Source: Inia geoffrensis
Lineage: Eukaryota > Chordata > Mammalia > Artiodactyla > Iniidae
Assembly: GCA_036417435.1 (NCBI GenBank)
Contig: CM070901.1
Coordinates: forward strand, 67,436,501-67,500,500
Length of the DNA stretch: 64,000 bases
Reading direction: 5' to 3'
Below, in pieces: positions 1-11,790 of this stretch. The translations under genes were made by a program, and so were the position numbers. The notes under the pieces were generated by a model. That model worked only from the letters and a program-made list of their open reading frames with translations. It made no database searches and was not told the origin of the DNA. Position 1 is the stretch's first letter. The number at the start of each line of letters is the position of its first letter.

Positions 1-1078
1 AAAGAATTAATCTCCACAATTTACAAGCAGCTCATGCAGGTCAATATGAAAAAAACAAACAACCCAATCCAAAACTGGGCTGAAGACCTAAATAGACATT
101 TCTCCAAAGAAGATATGCAGACTGCCAACAAACACATAAAAGAATGCTCAATATCATTAATCATTAGAGAAATGCAGATCAAAACTACAATGAAATATTA
201 TCTCACACCAGTCAGAATGGCCATCATCAAAAAATCTACAAACAATAAATGCTGCAGAGGGTGTGGAGAAAAGGGAACCCTGCTGCACTGTTGGTGGGAA
301 TGTAAATTGATACAGCCACTACAGTGAACAGTATGGAAGTTCCTTAAAAAACTAAAAATAGAATTACCATATGACCCAGCAACCCCACTACTGGGCATAT
401 ACCCAGAGAAAACCATAATTCAAAAAGACGCATGCACCCCAATGTTCACTGCAACACTATTTACAATAACCAGGTCATGGAAGCAACCTAAATGCCCATC
501 GACAGATGAATGGATAAAGATGTGGTACATATATACAATGGAATATTACTCAGCCATAAAAGGAAATGAAATTGAGTTATTTGTAGTGAGGTGGGTGGAC
601 CTAGATGTCAATCAGAGTGAAGTAGGTCCGACAGGGAAAAACAAATACCGTATGCTAACATATATATATGGAATCTAAAAAAAAAACCCCAAAAAACAGG
701 TCATGAAGAACATAGGGGCAGGATGGGAATAAAGATGCAGACCTACTAGAGAATGGACTTGAGGACACAGGGAGGGGGAAGGGTAAGCTGGGACAAAGTG
801 AGAGAGTCGCATGGACGTATATACACTACGAAATGTAAAACAGATAGCTAGTGGGAAGCAGCCGCATAGCACAGGGAGATCAGCTCGGTGCTTTGTGACC
901 ACCTAGAGGGGTGGCATAGGGAGGGTGGGAAGGAGGGAGACACAAGAGGGAAGAGATATGGGGATATATGTATACGTATAGCTGATTCACTTTGTTATAA
1001 AGCAGAAACTAACACACCATTGTAAAGCAATTATACTCCAATAAACATGTTAAAAAAATAAGTAAATAAATAAATAAC
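1..1078 (+). mobile_element. L1 3' part: ORF2 C-terminus and 3' UTR
   Basis: The left edge starts inside L1 ORF2. Frames carry the ORF2 C-terminal text [20 protein letters not shown] and the Cys-rich [17 protein letters not shown], followed by stops and frameshifts. The 3' UTR ends at ccaataaacatgttaaaaaa and an A-rich tail near 1078. A very similar 3' end occurs near 34430 and 36980, so this is a young family. It is cut by the window edge. Confidence 0.9.
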
Positions 1079-1560
1079 TTTTTTAAAAAAGTCTTCTGCC
1101 ACATTGGATTTCTTACAATACCTCAAATAACGCTTTATTCTATGAGGCCACCATTACCCTGATACCAAAACAAGACAAAGACAGTATAAAAAAAGAAAAT
1201 TATAGGCCAATATCTCTTTGATGAATATAGATGCAAAAATCCTCAACAAAATATTAACAAAACAAATCCAAAAATACATTAAAAAGATCAGACACCATGA
1301 TCAAGTGGGATTCATTCCAGGGTCACAAGGATGGTTCAACATTCACAAATTAATCAATGTGTTATGCCACATTAACAAAAGGAAGAAAAATCACATGATC
1401 ATCTCAACAGATGCATTTTTTTGAGAAAATTCAGCATCCATTAATGATAAAAACTCTCTACAAAGTAGGTATAGAGGGAATACATCTCAACATAATAAAG
1501 GGCATTTATGACAAACCAACAGCCAATATCACACTCAATTGTAAAAAGCTGAAAGCCAAG

Positions 1561-1609
1561 TATTCCCTGGTGGTTCAGTGGTTAGGACTCTGTTCTTCCA
1601 CTGCAGGAG
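1561..1609 (+). mobile_element. Tailless SINE head fragment inside L1
   Basis: The text ttccctggtggttcagtggt is the tRNA-like head of a CHR-type SINE. It interrupts the L1 reverse-transcriptase frame just before [12 protein letters not shown]. No body, tail or clear duplication is present, so it is a truncated or deletion-generated remnant. Confidence 0.6.
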
Positions 1610-2004
1610 GGCAGGAACAAGACAAGGATGTCCACTCTCACCACTTCTACTTAACATAGGGTTGGAAGTCCTTGTCACAGCAATCATACAAGAAAAAGAA
1701 ATAAAAGGTATCCAAACTGGAAGAGAAGAGGTAAAACTATCACTGTTTGCAGGCAACACGATACTTTACTAAGAGAACCCTAAAGAATCCACCCCAAAAC
1801 TTATTAGAATTAATAAATGAGTTCAGCAAGGTTGCAGGACACACAATTAATATACAGAAATCTGTTGTGTTTCTATACACTAATGATAAAGTATCAGAAA
1901 GAGAAAGTAAAAATAAAATCGCATCAAAATAATAAAATATCTAAGAATAAACTTAAGCAAAGATGTGAAAGCCCTATACTCTGAAAACTATAAAACACTG
2001 ATGA

Positions 2005-2209
2005 GGACTTCTCTGGTGGTCCAGTGGCTAAGACTCCTCGCTCCCAATGCAGCGGGCCCATGTTTGATCCCTGGTTAGAGAACTAGATCCCACATGCCTC
2101 AACTAAAAGATCCCACATGCCACAACTGAAGATCCCGCACATGGCAAAGAAGATCCCACGTGCCGCAACTAAGACCTGGCACAGCCAAATAAATAAATGT
2201 TAAAAAAAA
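2005..2209 (+). mobile_element. CHR-type SINE in L1
   Basis: Starts ggacttctctggtggtccag and ends with aaataaatgttaaaaaaaaa. Flanking copies of about aacactgatga (near 1994 and 2209) look like a target-site duplication within the L1. Confidence 0.8.
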
Positions 2210-3525
2210 ACACTGATGAAAGAATTTGAAGATAATACAAAGAAGTAGACAGTCCATGTTCTTGGATTAATTTATATTGTTAAAATGGCCATACTACCCA
2301 AAGCAATCTACAGATTTAATGCAATTCCTATCAAAATATCCAGGACATTCTTCACAGAACTAGAATAAATAATCCTAATATTTATATGGAATCACAGAAG
2401 ACCCCAAATTGCCAGAGTAATCTTGAGAAAAAAGGAACAAAGCTGGAGGTATAACCCTCCCAAACTTTAGACTATATTACAAAGCTACAGTAATCAAAAC
2501 AGCATGATACTGTCACAAAAACAGACTCATAGATCAATGGAACACAATACAGAGCCCAGAAATAAACCCACACACCTATGGTCAATGAATCTATGCAAAG
2601 GAGGCAAGAATATACTGTGGAGAAAAGAGAGTCTCTTCAACAAGTGGTGGTGGGAAAACTGGACAGCCACATGTGAAGCAATGAGATTAGGACATTCCTT
2701 CATATCACATACAAAAATAAACTCAAAATGGTTTAAAGACCTAAATGTAAGACTAGAAACCATAAAACTCCTAGAAGAAAACACAGATGAAACACTCTTT
2801 GACATAAATCATAGTAATATTTTCTTGGATCAGTCTCCTAAGGCAAAAGAAATAAAAGCAAAAATAAACAAATGGGACCTAATTAAATTTAAAACCTTTT
2901 GCACAGCAAAGGAAACCACTGACAAAATGAAAAGACAGCCTACAGAATGGGAGAAAATACTTGCCAACAATGTTACTGACAAGGGGTTAATATCCAAAAA
3001 ACAACTCATACAACTCAGTATCAGAAAAAAAAAAACCCACAAACAAAACAATCCAATCAAAAAATGGGCAGAAGACCTGAATAGACATTTTCCCAAAATA
3101 GACATACAGATGGCCAAGACGCACATGAAAAGATTCTCAACATCATTAATTATCAGAGAAATGCAAATCAAAACAGCAATGAGATATAACCTCACACCTG
3201 TCAGAAAGGCTATCATAAAAAAGTCTACAAATAACAAATTGCTGTAGAGGATGTGAAGACAAGGGAACCCTGTACACTGTTGGGAATGTAAATTGGTGTA
3301 GCCACTATAGAAAACAGTATGGGGGTTCCTGAAAAAACTAAAATAGAACTACTATATGATCCAGCAATTCCACTCCTGGGTATATATCTGGAAAAAACGA
3401 AAACACTAATTCGAAAAGATATATGCACCCCCAGTGTTCACAGCAGCATTATTTACAATAGCCAAGACATGGAAGCAACCCAAGTGCCCATCAACAGATG
3501 ACTAAATAAATAAGATATGAGATAA

Positions 3526-3528
<3 letters not shown>

Positions 3529-3564
<36 letters not shown>
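3529..3564 (+). repeat. (CA)n microsatellite
   Basis: About 18 uninterrupted CA units lying inside the older L1 3' region. Confidence 0.95.
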
Positions 3565-3570
<6 letters not shown>

Positions 3571-4039
3571 AACAGTGGAATATTACTCAGCCATAAAAAA
3601 ATGAAATACTACCATCTGTAGCAAAGTGGATGGACTTAGAGAATATTATGCTTACTGAAATAAGTCAGACAAAGACAAATACTGTACGATATCACAAATA
3701 CGTGGAATCTAAAAAATAATACTAGTGAATGTATACACAAAACAGAAACAGATTCACAGATAAAGAAGACAAACTCGTGGCTACCAAAGGGGAAAAGGAA
3801 GAGGGGAGGGACAAATTAGGGGTATGGGATTAACATAAACTACTATGTATAAAATAGATAAGCAACAAGGATATACTATATAGCAGAGGGAATTATAGCC
3901 ATTGTTTCATAATAACCTATAATGGAGTATAATCTGCAAAAATACTGAATCACTATGCTGTACATCTGAAACCAACATGATATCGTGAATCAACTATACC
4001 TGAATAGAAAACCAAAAGATTTGCTTCCTTAACGCTCAG

Positions 4040-4510
4040 CCATACTGTCTACAACTCAGATGCTGAAAAAGATAAAACTAATGTACTAGAGAATTCTGTG
4101 ACTCATGAAAAGGCAGAATCTACCAAGAAACTGGTTGAAACTGTTAATAAGAAATGAACATATGCTGAAAGCTATCTTTCTCTTGCATTACAGGTGTCAG
4201 TAATCTATCTTATTGTCTCTTATGCACCAAAACATTTCAAATACTATTAAGGTGTCAGTTAAGTTCCAGTGTTATTCTGAGACCAATCATGTAGAATTTA
4301 AAGACCACTGAAATATCTTACATGGTAAATGCTGAAGAAGTACATTTACCTGAGAGACTAATAAAGTCTTGGATAGTTGGCCTTGCTCAGTGCCTGCTGG
4401 ATGAAAAGTCAGTAAAAGAAATCATCGCACTGTTACTTTCTAATCATATAAAACCCATCAAATTAAAGATTAGCTGCAAATATGAAGACTGAATTAATAT
4501 TTCCACTACA
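4040..4510 (+). pseudogene. Unidentified coding-like remnant
   Basis: Two stretches read like broken protein sequence. Around 4050-4155 one frame gives YNSDAEKDKTNVLENS and on to a TGA. Around 4325-4492 another reads VNAEEVHLPERLIKSWIVGL through LLSNHIKPIKLKISCKYED to a TGA, with no stop inside. The composition looks like real protein, but frameshifts and stops separate the parts. No poly-A tract or duplication was confirmed. I do not recognise the parent gene; an old retropseudogene is one reading, chance is another. Confidence 0.35.
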
Positions 4511-4816
4511 GAATTGTGCTTTTATTTTATAAATGAAAGAAACTACAGACTGGATGTTTTGTTTATATTCATTCAGTATGAGCACCAAGTAATCAGGAAC
4601 AAAGATCTTATATGGGAATGTTTGGCAACAAACACAAGCAGTACTAAAATATTCAGTGTTGAATAATGTTTTTGAACCTCATCACTTATCCTAGAACAAC
4701 TGTGTTGATATTTACACTGATGGTACAAAATCAATTCTGATACCTTAGCCTGAATCAAGACAGTAGTACCAAACTGTATTAGAGTTCACTGTATTATTCA
4801 TCACCTCATGTTCAGA

Positions 4817-4855
4817 TACACACACACATGCACACACACACACACACACACACAA
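4817..4855 (+). repeat. (CA)n microsatellite
   Basis: CA repeat with one interruption (catgca) near its left end. Confidence 0.9.
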
Positions 4856-4972
4856 AGTCAGTTTAAGGATATAAAAATTAATCTTATTAAATCTTGACCC
4901 TTCAGTAGACTTCTTTTTAATATTCTGTGACAAAACAGGAAATACACTTCTGCTGGATTCCCAAAGCTTTTT

Positions 4973-5097
4973 GGTTTGTTTTGTTTTTTGGCCGTGCTGT
5001 GCAGCTTGCAGGATCTCAATTCCCCAACCAGGGAAAGAACCTGGGCTGGCAGTGAAAGCCTGGAATCCTCAGCACTAGGCCACCAGGGAACTCCCTA
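4973..5097 (-). mobile_element. Old SINE, minus strand
   Basis: Read on the minus strand it begins agggagttccctggtggcct and runs through a tRNA-like box (tggttggggaattgagatcc) to an A-rich tail seen here as T-rich sequence at 4973-4991. It is more diverged than the CHR copies. Confidence 0.7.
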
Positions 5098-5513
5098 GCT
5101 ACTTTTTAATGTAACACCAGTTTTACTTTAAAGAATGTCAGATAGATAAATTATAGTTATTTTGACTTGGGTATTTGATAGACAAATGAATTAAAGGAAG
5201 CTGCCACTTGAAGGAAAACAACTGACAATCTTTTCAACAGTGATAAAATTTGAGTCTTCAAACAAAAGCAAGAATTCTGAAAAACCTGCATCTGCTACCA
5301 TGAACTTAACAGCTTCCTAGTATTAAAGACTTCTCAGATAAGACTTGTGGTGGTATTAAACAATGTGATTTTTAAAATATTGTATATAAGCCACGTCAAC
5401 ATTTGGAAGATCTCCATGTCTCAGTGAGCCAATTTTTTCCATCTGACCGAAGTGTGATGTTACAAAATCATGCATGGGGAAGAGATCCACTCCAAGTGCA
5501 AGATAAACCAATA

Positions 5514-5603
5514 AATTTTTTTTTAACATCTTTATTGGAGTATAATTGCTTTACAATGGTGTGTTAGTTTCTGCTTTATAACAAAGTGAATCAGCTACAC
5601 ATA
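5514..5603 (-). mobile_element. L1 3' end fragment
   Basis: The sequence ttggagtataattgctttac, after a T-rich run, is the reverse complement of the young L1 3' end also seen at 960-1070. Confidence 0.8.
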
Positions 5604-5762
5604 TGACCAACAGATTTTAATGCATCAGAGTGCTGAAAGTTCTCAGATTTGGCTTCTATACTGCAACTACCCTTTAAGAAAATACCTCTTGTTGAATTTT
5701 GGTGTAGCATCAAAGGAGAATACCCACAATTATCTGAAAAGCCTTTAAAAATATTCCTTCCT

Positions 5763-5973
5763 GGGCTTCCCTGGTGGCGCAGTGGTTGAGAGTCCGCCTG
5801 CCGATGCAGGGGACACAGGTTCATGCCCCGGTCCGGGAAGATCCCACGTGCCGTGGGGCGGCTAGGCCTGTGAGCCGTGGCCACTGGGCCTGCACGTCCA
5901 GAGCCTGTGCTCCACAACGGGAGAGGCCACAACAGTGAGAGGCCCGCGTACCGCAAAAAAAAAAAAAAAAAAA
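5763..5973 (+). mobile_element. CHR-type SINE
   Basis: Full head-to-tail copy from gggcttccctggtggcgcag to cgcgtaccgc and a 19-base poly-A. Flanks share attccttcct on the left and attccttcctt on the right, a short target-site duplication. Confidence 0.92.
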
Positions 5974-7077
5974 TTCCTTCCTTACCCAACTACATTATCT
6001 GTGTGAGGTCAGATTTTCTTCATATATTTCAACTAAAAGGAAATTATTAAGGCAGAAGCACATATAAGAACCCAGCTGGCTTCTACTAAGCCAGATATTA
6101 AAGAGATTCATAAAAATATAAAACCATGCCACTCTTCTCACTAATATTTCTTTGAAGTGTTTTGGAAAATATAAGGAGTTCTGAAACCAAAAAGTTTGAG
6201 AACCACTGTTCTACATCAGTCTAAGGACCTCCACTTTCTTATTACTCAGTTGAGTCTGGAGCCTGATTTTTTAGGCAAAATAGAAGCCTGGAGATCAGAG
6301 TCAATTATATAGAAGATGAGTGGAAAAATATCTGATCAGATAAATGTCTGACTGCAAAACTCTGCGTTGGATATATTTTCATTCCAAAGCCAAGGAAAAA
6401 TTATTTTTTGATTATATATCATTCTCTTTATAATGCTTGTACCTCCACCCGAATAGATATCTGAAAGCTACTAATTCAAAGCACATTTAAGAGGAAGAAA
6501 GCAACCAGTCTCTTTAAAGAACTTCAAATTAAACATCTGACATCCCCTCCCAAGGCAGATTCACACTTAACAGAATAAAACTTATTGAATTTCTATTCAA
6601 TAATAAATGGAACAAGAAGAAAAATATCTATAAAACTTAAACAATAACAGAGGCCTTTTATTCTGTATGATATATTTTAGTTTTAAGATTTATTTCTAGG
6701 TGTATTATAATCAGACATAGATGACTCTAAATTATTTGAAATATAGGTTATGGGAGATTCGTCTGACAAGCTTTTCTTGAACACCTTACATATTCAAATT
6801 AAACACTGTGCAGGAGATAAAAATGCTAATATCGTCCCATCCTTCTAGGACACCAAAGACACACGTTATATAGATGGGTCTCTTTACATACGGAGTTTAT
6901 TCAGTCTGCGGCTTATTAATTCCAGCGCTTAAAATGGCACCACAGTCTGCTTAACACCCTAATTGAAAAAAATCTTCTCTATCCACTAGGCTCAGTGTTT
7001 CAGCTCTGAAACACAGAGAAGATCTTACTGGGTATATAGTTCCCTCATGCAACATGGTACCTAAACTTTTTAAAATG
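5974..7077. other. ATF6 intron, no gene seen
   Basis: A MER5-like scrap (tttgagaaccactgttc) lies near 6197-6213. Otherwise I see no repeat family, exon or RNA gene here. Confidence 0.5.
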
Positions 7078-7200
7078 CGTTTATTTTTTTTTATTGAAGA
7101 ATAGTTGATTTACAATGTTATATTAGTTTCCAGTGTACATTATATTTCATTTAAAGTTATTATAAAATATTGGTTATATTCCTTGTGCTGTACAAAATGC
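7078..7200 (-). mobile_element. Old L1 3' end fragment
   Basis: Text such as ttgaagaatagttgatttac and ggttatattccttgtgctgt is the reverse complement of an older L1 3' end. Confidence 0.65.
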
Positions 7201-7369
7201 ACTTAAATTTACTAATTTTCAAAGACTGATTTCTAGATTTACCACGAGACGTAGATGGCCCTGATAAAAGTAGTTAAGAAGCTGGTCTGTCACAAATGGT
7301 CTATCACATCATGGTGATGGTATAAACTAATTTAGAATATGGCATGTCAAACTGATGGATTTGGTATCC

Positions 7370-7530
7370 AGTTTGTTCATTCATTCATTCAATATTTACT
7401 GAATACCTGCTATGTGCCTGGTACTATGCTGGATACTAGGGATACCATGACGACTAAGATAGAGATGGTTCTTGCCCTCAGGGTGCTTAAGGCCTGGCCA
7501 GGGAAACAAGACATTAAGCAAACAGTTGCA
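7370..7530 (-). mobile_element. L2 3' end
   Basis: The sequence caatatttactgaatacctg followed by tatgtgcctggtactatgct is the reverse complement of the typical L2 3' end. Confidence 0.7.
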
Positions 7531-8369
7531 TAATTATTTAGTTAGACATATACCACACTCCTGGTCTCAGCTAACTGTCCATCCTGCTGGCTTCCAGTGA
7601 GATTCCTATACTAGGAATCGGAAAATTCCTCAAAGCCCATCCATAACAGACTCTTTCTAGATTAGCATCAATGCCTTGAAATAAATACCACACACCTATT
7701 AGAGCCTTAGGATCTTTCAAGAAAAACCAACTAAGTGTCAGTGTTCAGATTTGCTGATGGGGTCAAAGTTAAACAAATCAGAGTCCAGAATAAGAAATCA
7801 CTACATATAGGGGAGGGGAGGACACAAGCATTTCAGATCTTACTCCTGAGTCAGATGATAAATCATCAACTTTTCCTAACTATAGTAATTGCTTCCTCCA
7901 TATTTAAGTTTTATGACATTATCAAAAAGCTTGCATCAAATTTTGTTTAAACATAAAATGATTTAACAGTCTATTTTGCTAGTTTTCTGACTTTATATGA
8001 GGAAAAACTCCAAGACCATCTATGTGTTAATTAAATTAGAAATAGTTCTATCAAATTTTATATTTTAAAAACATTTTACCATTATTAAAAGCCAGCTCCT
8101 TATTTAAGATTTAGAAGACTTTTGATGGCCCAAGGAATACTTTAAATATGATTTTATTTGTTAGAAATCTGGTTTTAATTCCACATTCTCTTTTATTTTT
8201 TATAGTCCTACTGAAAATAAACAAAAATTTTTCTTCAACTTTCTCCATGTTCTGATTTAAATAGAAAAACATTAATACAGATGAGGAACAAACAATTGAC
8301 ATGTTTATTTTCCTTTAAAACATCTGTCAAAAATAAAATATGCACTCCATTCTTACATTTATATGTATA

Positions 8370-8960
8370 TAAATTAACCACAATAGTCTCTCTTTACTTT
8401 ATACTTTACCTTTACAGCCCTCCTATCCTTAAACACACACACACACACGCATACACGCACAAACACAAACACCTTAGTTCTCTTCACTTTACCTGTCTCC
8501 AGGCTATTTCCCCTTCCCTTCAATGCCAAATTTACCAAGCCCACCACTTTATTTCCTTCACAATCTCTCTTAGCCTCTAATCTAGATTCTGTTCTGATTA
8601 CTCTACCATAACTGTAATCTCAAGTCACCAACGATTTCCATGTTTATATAGGCCAAATGGGCTTTTCTCATTTCTCATTCTCAGTGAGCTCTGTGACACC
8701 CAATACTGCTGACCACCTCCTTTATGAACTCTTCTTCCTCGACCTCCATGTTTTAAAATAAAACTAAGTTGATTTTTTTCCACTTTCATCTGTAGTACTA
8801 TTCCAATTCTCCTTCTATATCTCTAATCATTTCCTCTGTGTTTCCCTGGTAGCTCTTATTCCTCCTACACTATTACTCTACGTAGCATGGTTCTTGGGTT
8901 TCTTTCCACAGGGCTTTATCATTGGTCTTGCCCTCTTTGGAAAATGAACCTAAAGCAACT
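8370..8960 (+). mobile_element. L2 fragment
   Basis: Pyrimidine-rich text resembling the L2 3' coding region (gtgacacccaatactgctga, ttcttgggtttctttccaca). It contains a CA-rich tract at 8432-8470. Diverged. Confidence 0.55.
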
Positions 8961-9062
8961 CAAACGATGTTTTGAACAGACAGATCAGTGGAATTAAATT
9001 CCAAGTTGAATATTCTGAAGGATAAGGCAGCACTTGGACATAAAAGTGCTAGAAAGGCAATA

Positions 9063-9265
9063 TAGGGAAGTGGCCAGAAACACAGACTCTGGAGCCAGAC
9101 TCTCCGTTAAATTCTGGCTCAGTCACTTCCAAACTATGTCACATTGGACAAATTAATTAACCTCTTTGTGCCTTAGGCTCCTCATCTGTAAAATTAGGAC
9201 AATAATCGTACCTCCCTCAGGATTAAAGACTGGCATATTATAAGCGCTATAAAGATCATTATTAA
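9063..9265 (+). mobile_element. MIR SINE
   Basis: Shows the MIR core and 3' text: gactctggagccagactctc, then aacctctttgtgccttaggc and tcatctgtaaaattaggaca. Confidence 0.85.
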
Positions 9266-9484
9266 ATAAATTACAAGACCACCATCTATTAAAAAATCAA
9301 ACTCATTAATTTATAGGTCTATCTTGTAACTCAACATTTTGGTTTTGTTATGGTTGTTTTTCAAAACCCTTAAAATGTTCTAACTCCAACTGACTAAGAG
9401 TCACTCTAGTAACTTTAAAGAGTTTTAACACAATACTATAGATTTCTAAGAGGACAGTGTTCACACACAGAAACACACATATAC

Positions 9485-9486
<2 letters not shown>

Positions 9487-9533
<47 letters not shown>
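9487..9533 (+). repeat. (AC)n microsatellite
   Basis: About 23 perfect AC units. The long Cys-Val open frame on the minus strand here is an artefact of this repeat. Confidence 0.97.
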
Positions 9534-9538
<5 letters not shown>

Positions 9539-9607
9539 AAAGAGTTAGAAGAATGCTATAAATTTCTAGAGCAAAAAGGAAAATGTAAATCTGCTCTAAC
9601 TTTATCA

Positions 9608-9705
9608 TTTTACAGCTCAGGAAACTGAAGGAGAGACAAGTGATTTGTCCAAAGTCAAACAGTAAGTGACAGAATTGGGGCTAGAATGCAAGTCACTAAG
9701 GCCTG
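9608..9705 (-). mobile_element. MIR fragment
   Basis: The text ttttacagctcaggaaactg followed by tgatttgtccaaagtcaaac is a reverse-complement MIR. Confidence 0.65.
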
Positions 9706-9971
9706 TATCTATGAATTATTTAAAAAACATTTTTCCTCACATATTCATAATGTGAAGAAATATCTTTTCTTAGAGTGCAGTTTTGCTTTCAGGAAATGTT
9801 TTCTTCCCTCATTATGAAAAATCTGAAATTTTATGAGAAGAAAACTATCAAAACTTTATAAATTATTAAATCCTACCTGAAGAATCAGGGTAACTTTAGA
9901 TGTCTTTCTTTAGAAGTCATTCTATTCTATAGCTAAAAGTTAGTCCACATCAAAGTAGACTATATATTTTA

Positions 9972-10192
9972 GGGCTTCCCTGGTGGCGCAGTGGTTGAGT
10001 GTCCGCCTGCCGATGCAGGGGACACGGGTTCGTGCCCCGGTCCGGGAAGATCCCACATGCTGCGGAGCGGCTGGGCCTGTGAGCCATGGCCGCTGAGCCT
10101 GCGCGTCCAGAGCCTGTGCTCCGCAACGGGAGATGCCACAACAGTGAGAGGCCTGCGTACCGCAAAAAACAAAAAAAAAGACTAAAAAAAAA
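9972..10192 (+). mobile_element. CHR-type SINE with 20-base duplication
   Basis: Near-consensus copy. The flanks 9952-9971 and 10193-10212 are identical over 20 bases (aaagtagactatatatttta), a clear target-primed insertion signature. Confidence 0.96.
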
Positions 10193-10212
10193 AAAGTAGA
10201 CTATATATTTTA

Positions 10213-11339
10213 AATTTTTCATGGTTATTCAATATACAAAAGTAATTTTAAACATTCATTGAGAAAAATTTCCTTCTTTGTCTCTGCAAACCCCATCTCT
10301 ACTAATCTTTTGAAGAGCAGGACATAAAAAATAAGGTAAAAAGGCACAAATAAACAGCAGTTTGAGCCCTAACATTTATTTAGGACTTGCTCTGCACAGT
10401 CTGCAGTACATTGCAACAGACCTTGTACAAATACAAAACAGAAGGAATAGACTTTATCCCTGCCCAGAGAAAGCATGCCAGCTAAAAAAGGAGCTTAAAC
10501 AAATGCATATGAAAAACACATTATAAAATAAAGACTACCAAATAGAGCACAAGAATAACGAACAGTTGGAAAATTATCCTGACTCAGATGGACTTGCCCA
10601 CTATCCTGAGAATTTTGAAGACTTCAAATTATTCATGAGTTATAAGTTCTTTGTGCCCATGGCTATTCTACTTACAAGCCTAGTTACAGAGACTATTGAA
10701 CAATCATTTTTCAAACATAAAACAAGTTGTATTACAGTATGCAATTGAAAAATCCAAATAACAGGTTGTTGTTTTTTTTAATGTTAGCTAGGAATCTGTT
10801 ACAGAGCCAAGGAACAAATGACTAAATCCCCTAAAACCACACAACAGTAACTCATATTTAACAAGGAGCTTGAGATCAAAAGTTTCTGATCTCAAGAATC
10901 CGGCATGCCATATACAGAATGCATAATAAAATGCATTTACACACGCACAAAAACCACTCTTCTCTATGAGAAGTTCTAGAGTACCGATCATTAAAATACT
11001 GTCTATTTTGGCTAAAGTACTTCCTTTTTAAGACAAAGCAAAGATTTTTTTCCCTCAAATGTTTTAAAAAGAAACCAGAAACTCTCAAAGCCTATTTATT
11101 CTATTCTCTTGGTTTGAAATCTGAAGCTATACTATAACCTTTCAGACCATTAAGTTATTCTTTACTATTATCAAAGTGTAACCTAATAAAGCACTTAATC
11201 TACAATCAGGTAACTAACAAACAAAAAATTTTAATTGTTATGCAATAACTCCAGCAAAAGTGTCCAGCAGATTTGGCAACAAAACATGGTTGGCTTTGGA
11301 GGAATAGAGTAATTTTGCTATTTAAATATTCTGCAATTT
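10213..11339. other. ATF6 intron, no gene seen
   Basis: AT-rich sequence without exon-like splice pairs that fit ATF6, RNA genes or obvious repeats. Confidence 0.5.
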
Positions 11340-11353
11340 AAATGCAGCACCAG

Positions 11354-11583
11354 GGCTTCCCTGGTGGCGCAGTGGTTGAGAGTCCGCCTGCCAATGCAGG
11401 GGACACGGGTTTGTGCCCAGGTCCGGGAAGATCCCACATGCCACGGAGCAGCTGGGCCCGTGAGCCATGGCCGCTGTGCCTGTACGTCCGGAGCCTGCGC
11501 TCCACACGGGAGAGGCCACAACACTGAGAGGCCCGCGTACCACAAAAAAAATAAAAATAAAAAAAATAAAAATAAAAAAAATA
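11354..11583 (+). mobile_element. CHR-type SINE
   Basis: Full copy with a long A-rich tail (aaaaataaaaat units). The flanks share aaatgcagcaccag at 11340-11353 and 11584-11597. Confidence 0.95.
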
Positions 11584-11639
11584 AAATGCAGCACCAGAAT
11601 GTAAAGGAAAAAAAATCATTGTATTAAATTAGAACACTT

Positions 11640-11790
11640 CAATTACTGCCCTAGTTCTACTGCTTACCATTTTTGTGTCCTTAGAGAAGCTACTTAACCT
11701 CTCTGTGCCTCAATTTTTCCATCTGTAAAACAGAACTAGGAATACTTACTTTATTATATGTAAGGAACTAAAAAGATGATATATGTGAAA
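11640..11790 (+). mobile_element. MIR SINE
   Basis: Contains gaagctacttaacctctctg, tgcctcaatttttccatctg and taaaacagaactaggaatac, typical of MIR. Confidence 0.75.

Larger units (their letters stand above)
1135..4015 (+). mobile_element. Older L1, reverse-transcriptase region to 3' end
   Basis: Translated fragments match L1 ORF2: [20 protein letters not shown] at 1218, then the palm region near 1750, where the normal FADD is degraded to FAGN, and the C-terminal domain at 2504-3247. The 3' end at 3700-4010 (ctgtacatctgaaaccaac) belongs to an older subfamily than the neighbouring L1. It holds two SINE insertions and a CA repeat. Many frameshifts; inactive. Confidence 0.85.

Noticed and set aside
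9348..9608. 86-codon minus-strand frame with a Cys-Val run
   Set aside because: It is the translation of the AC microsatellite.
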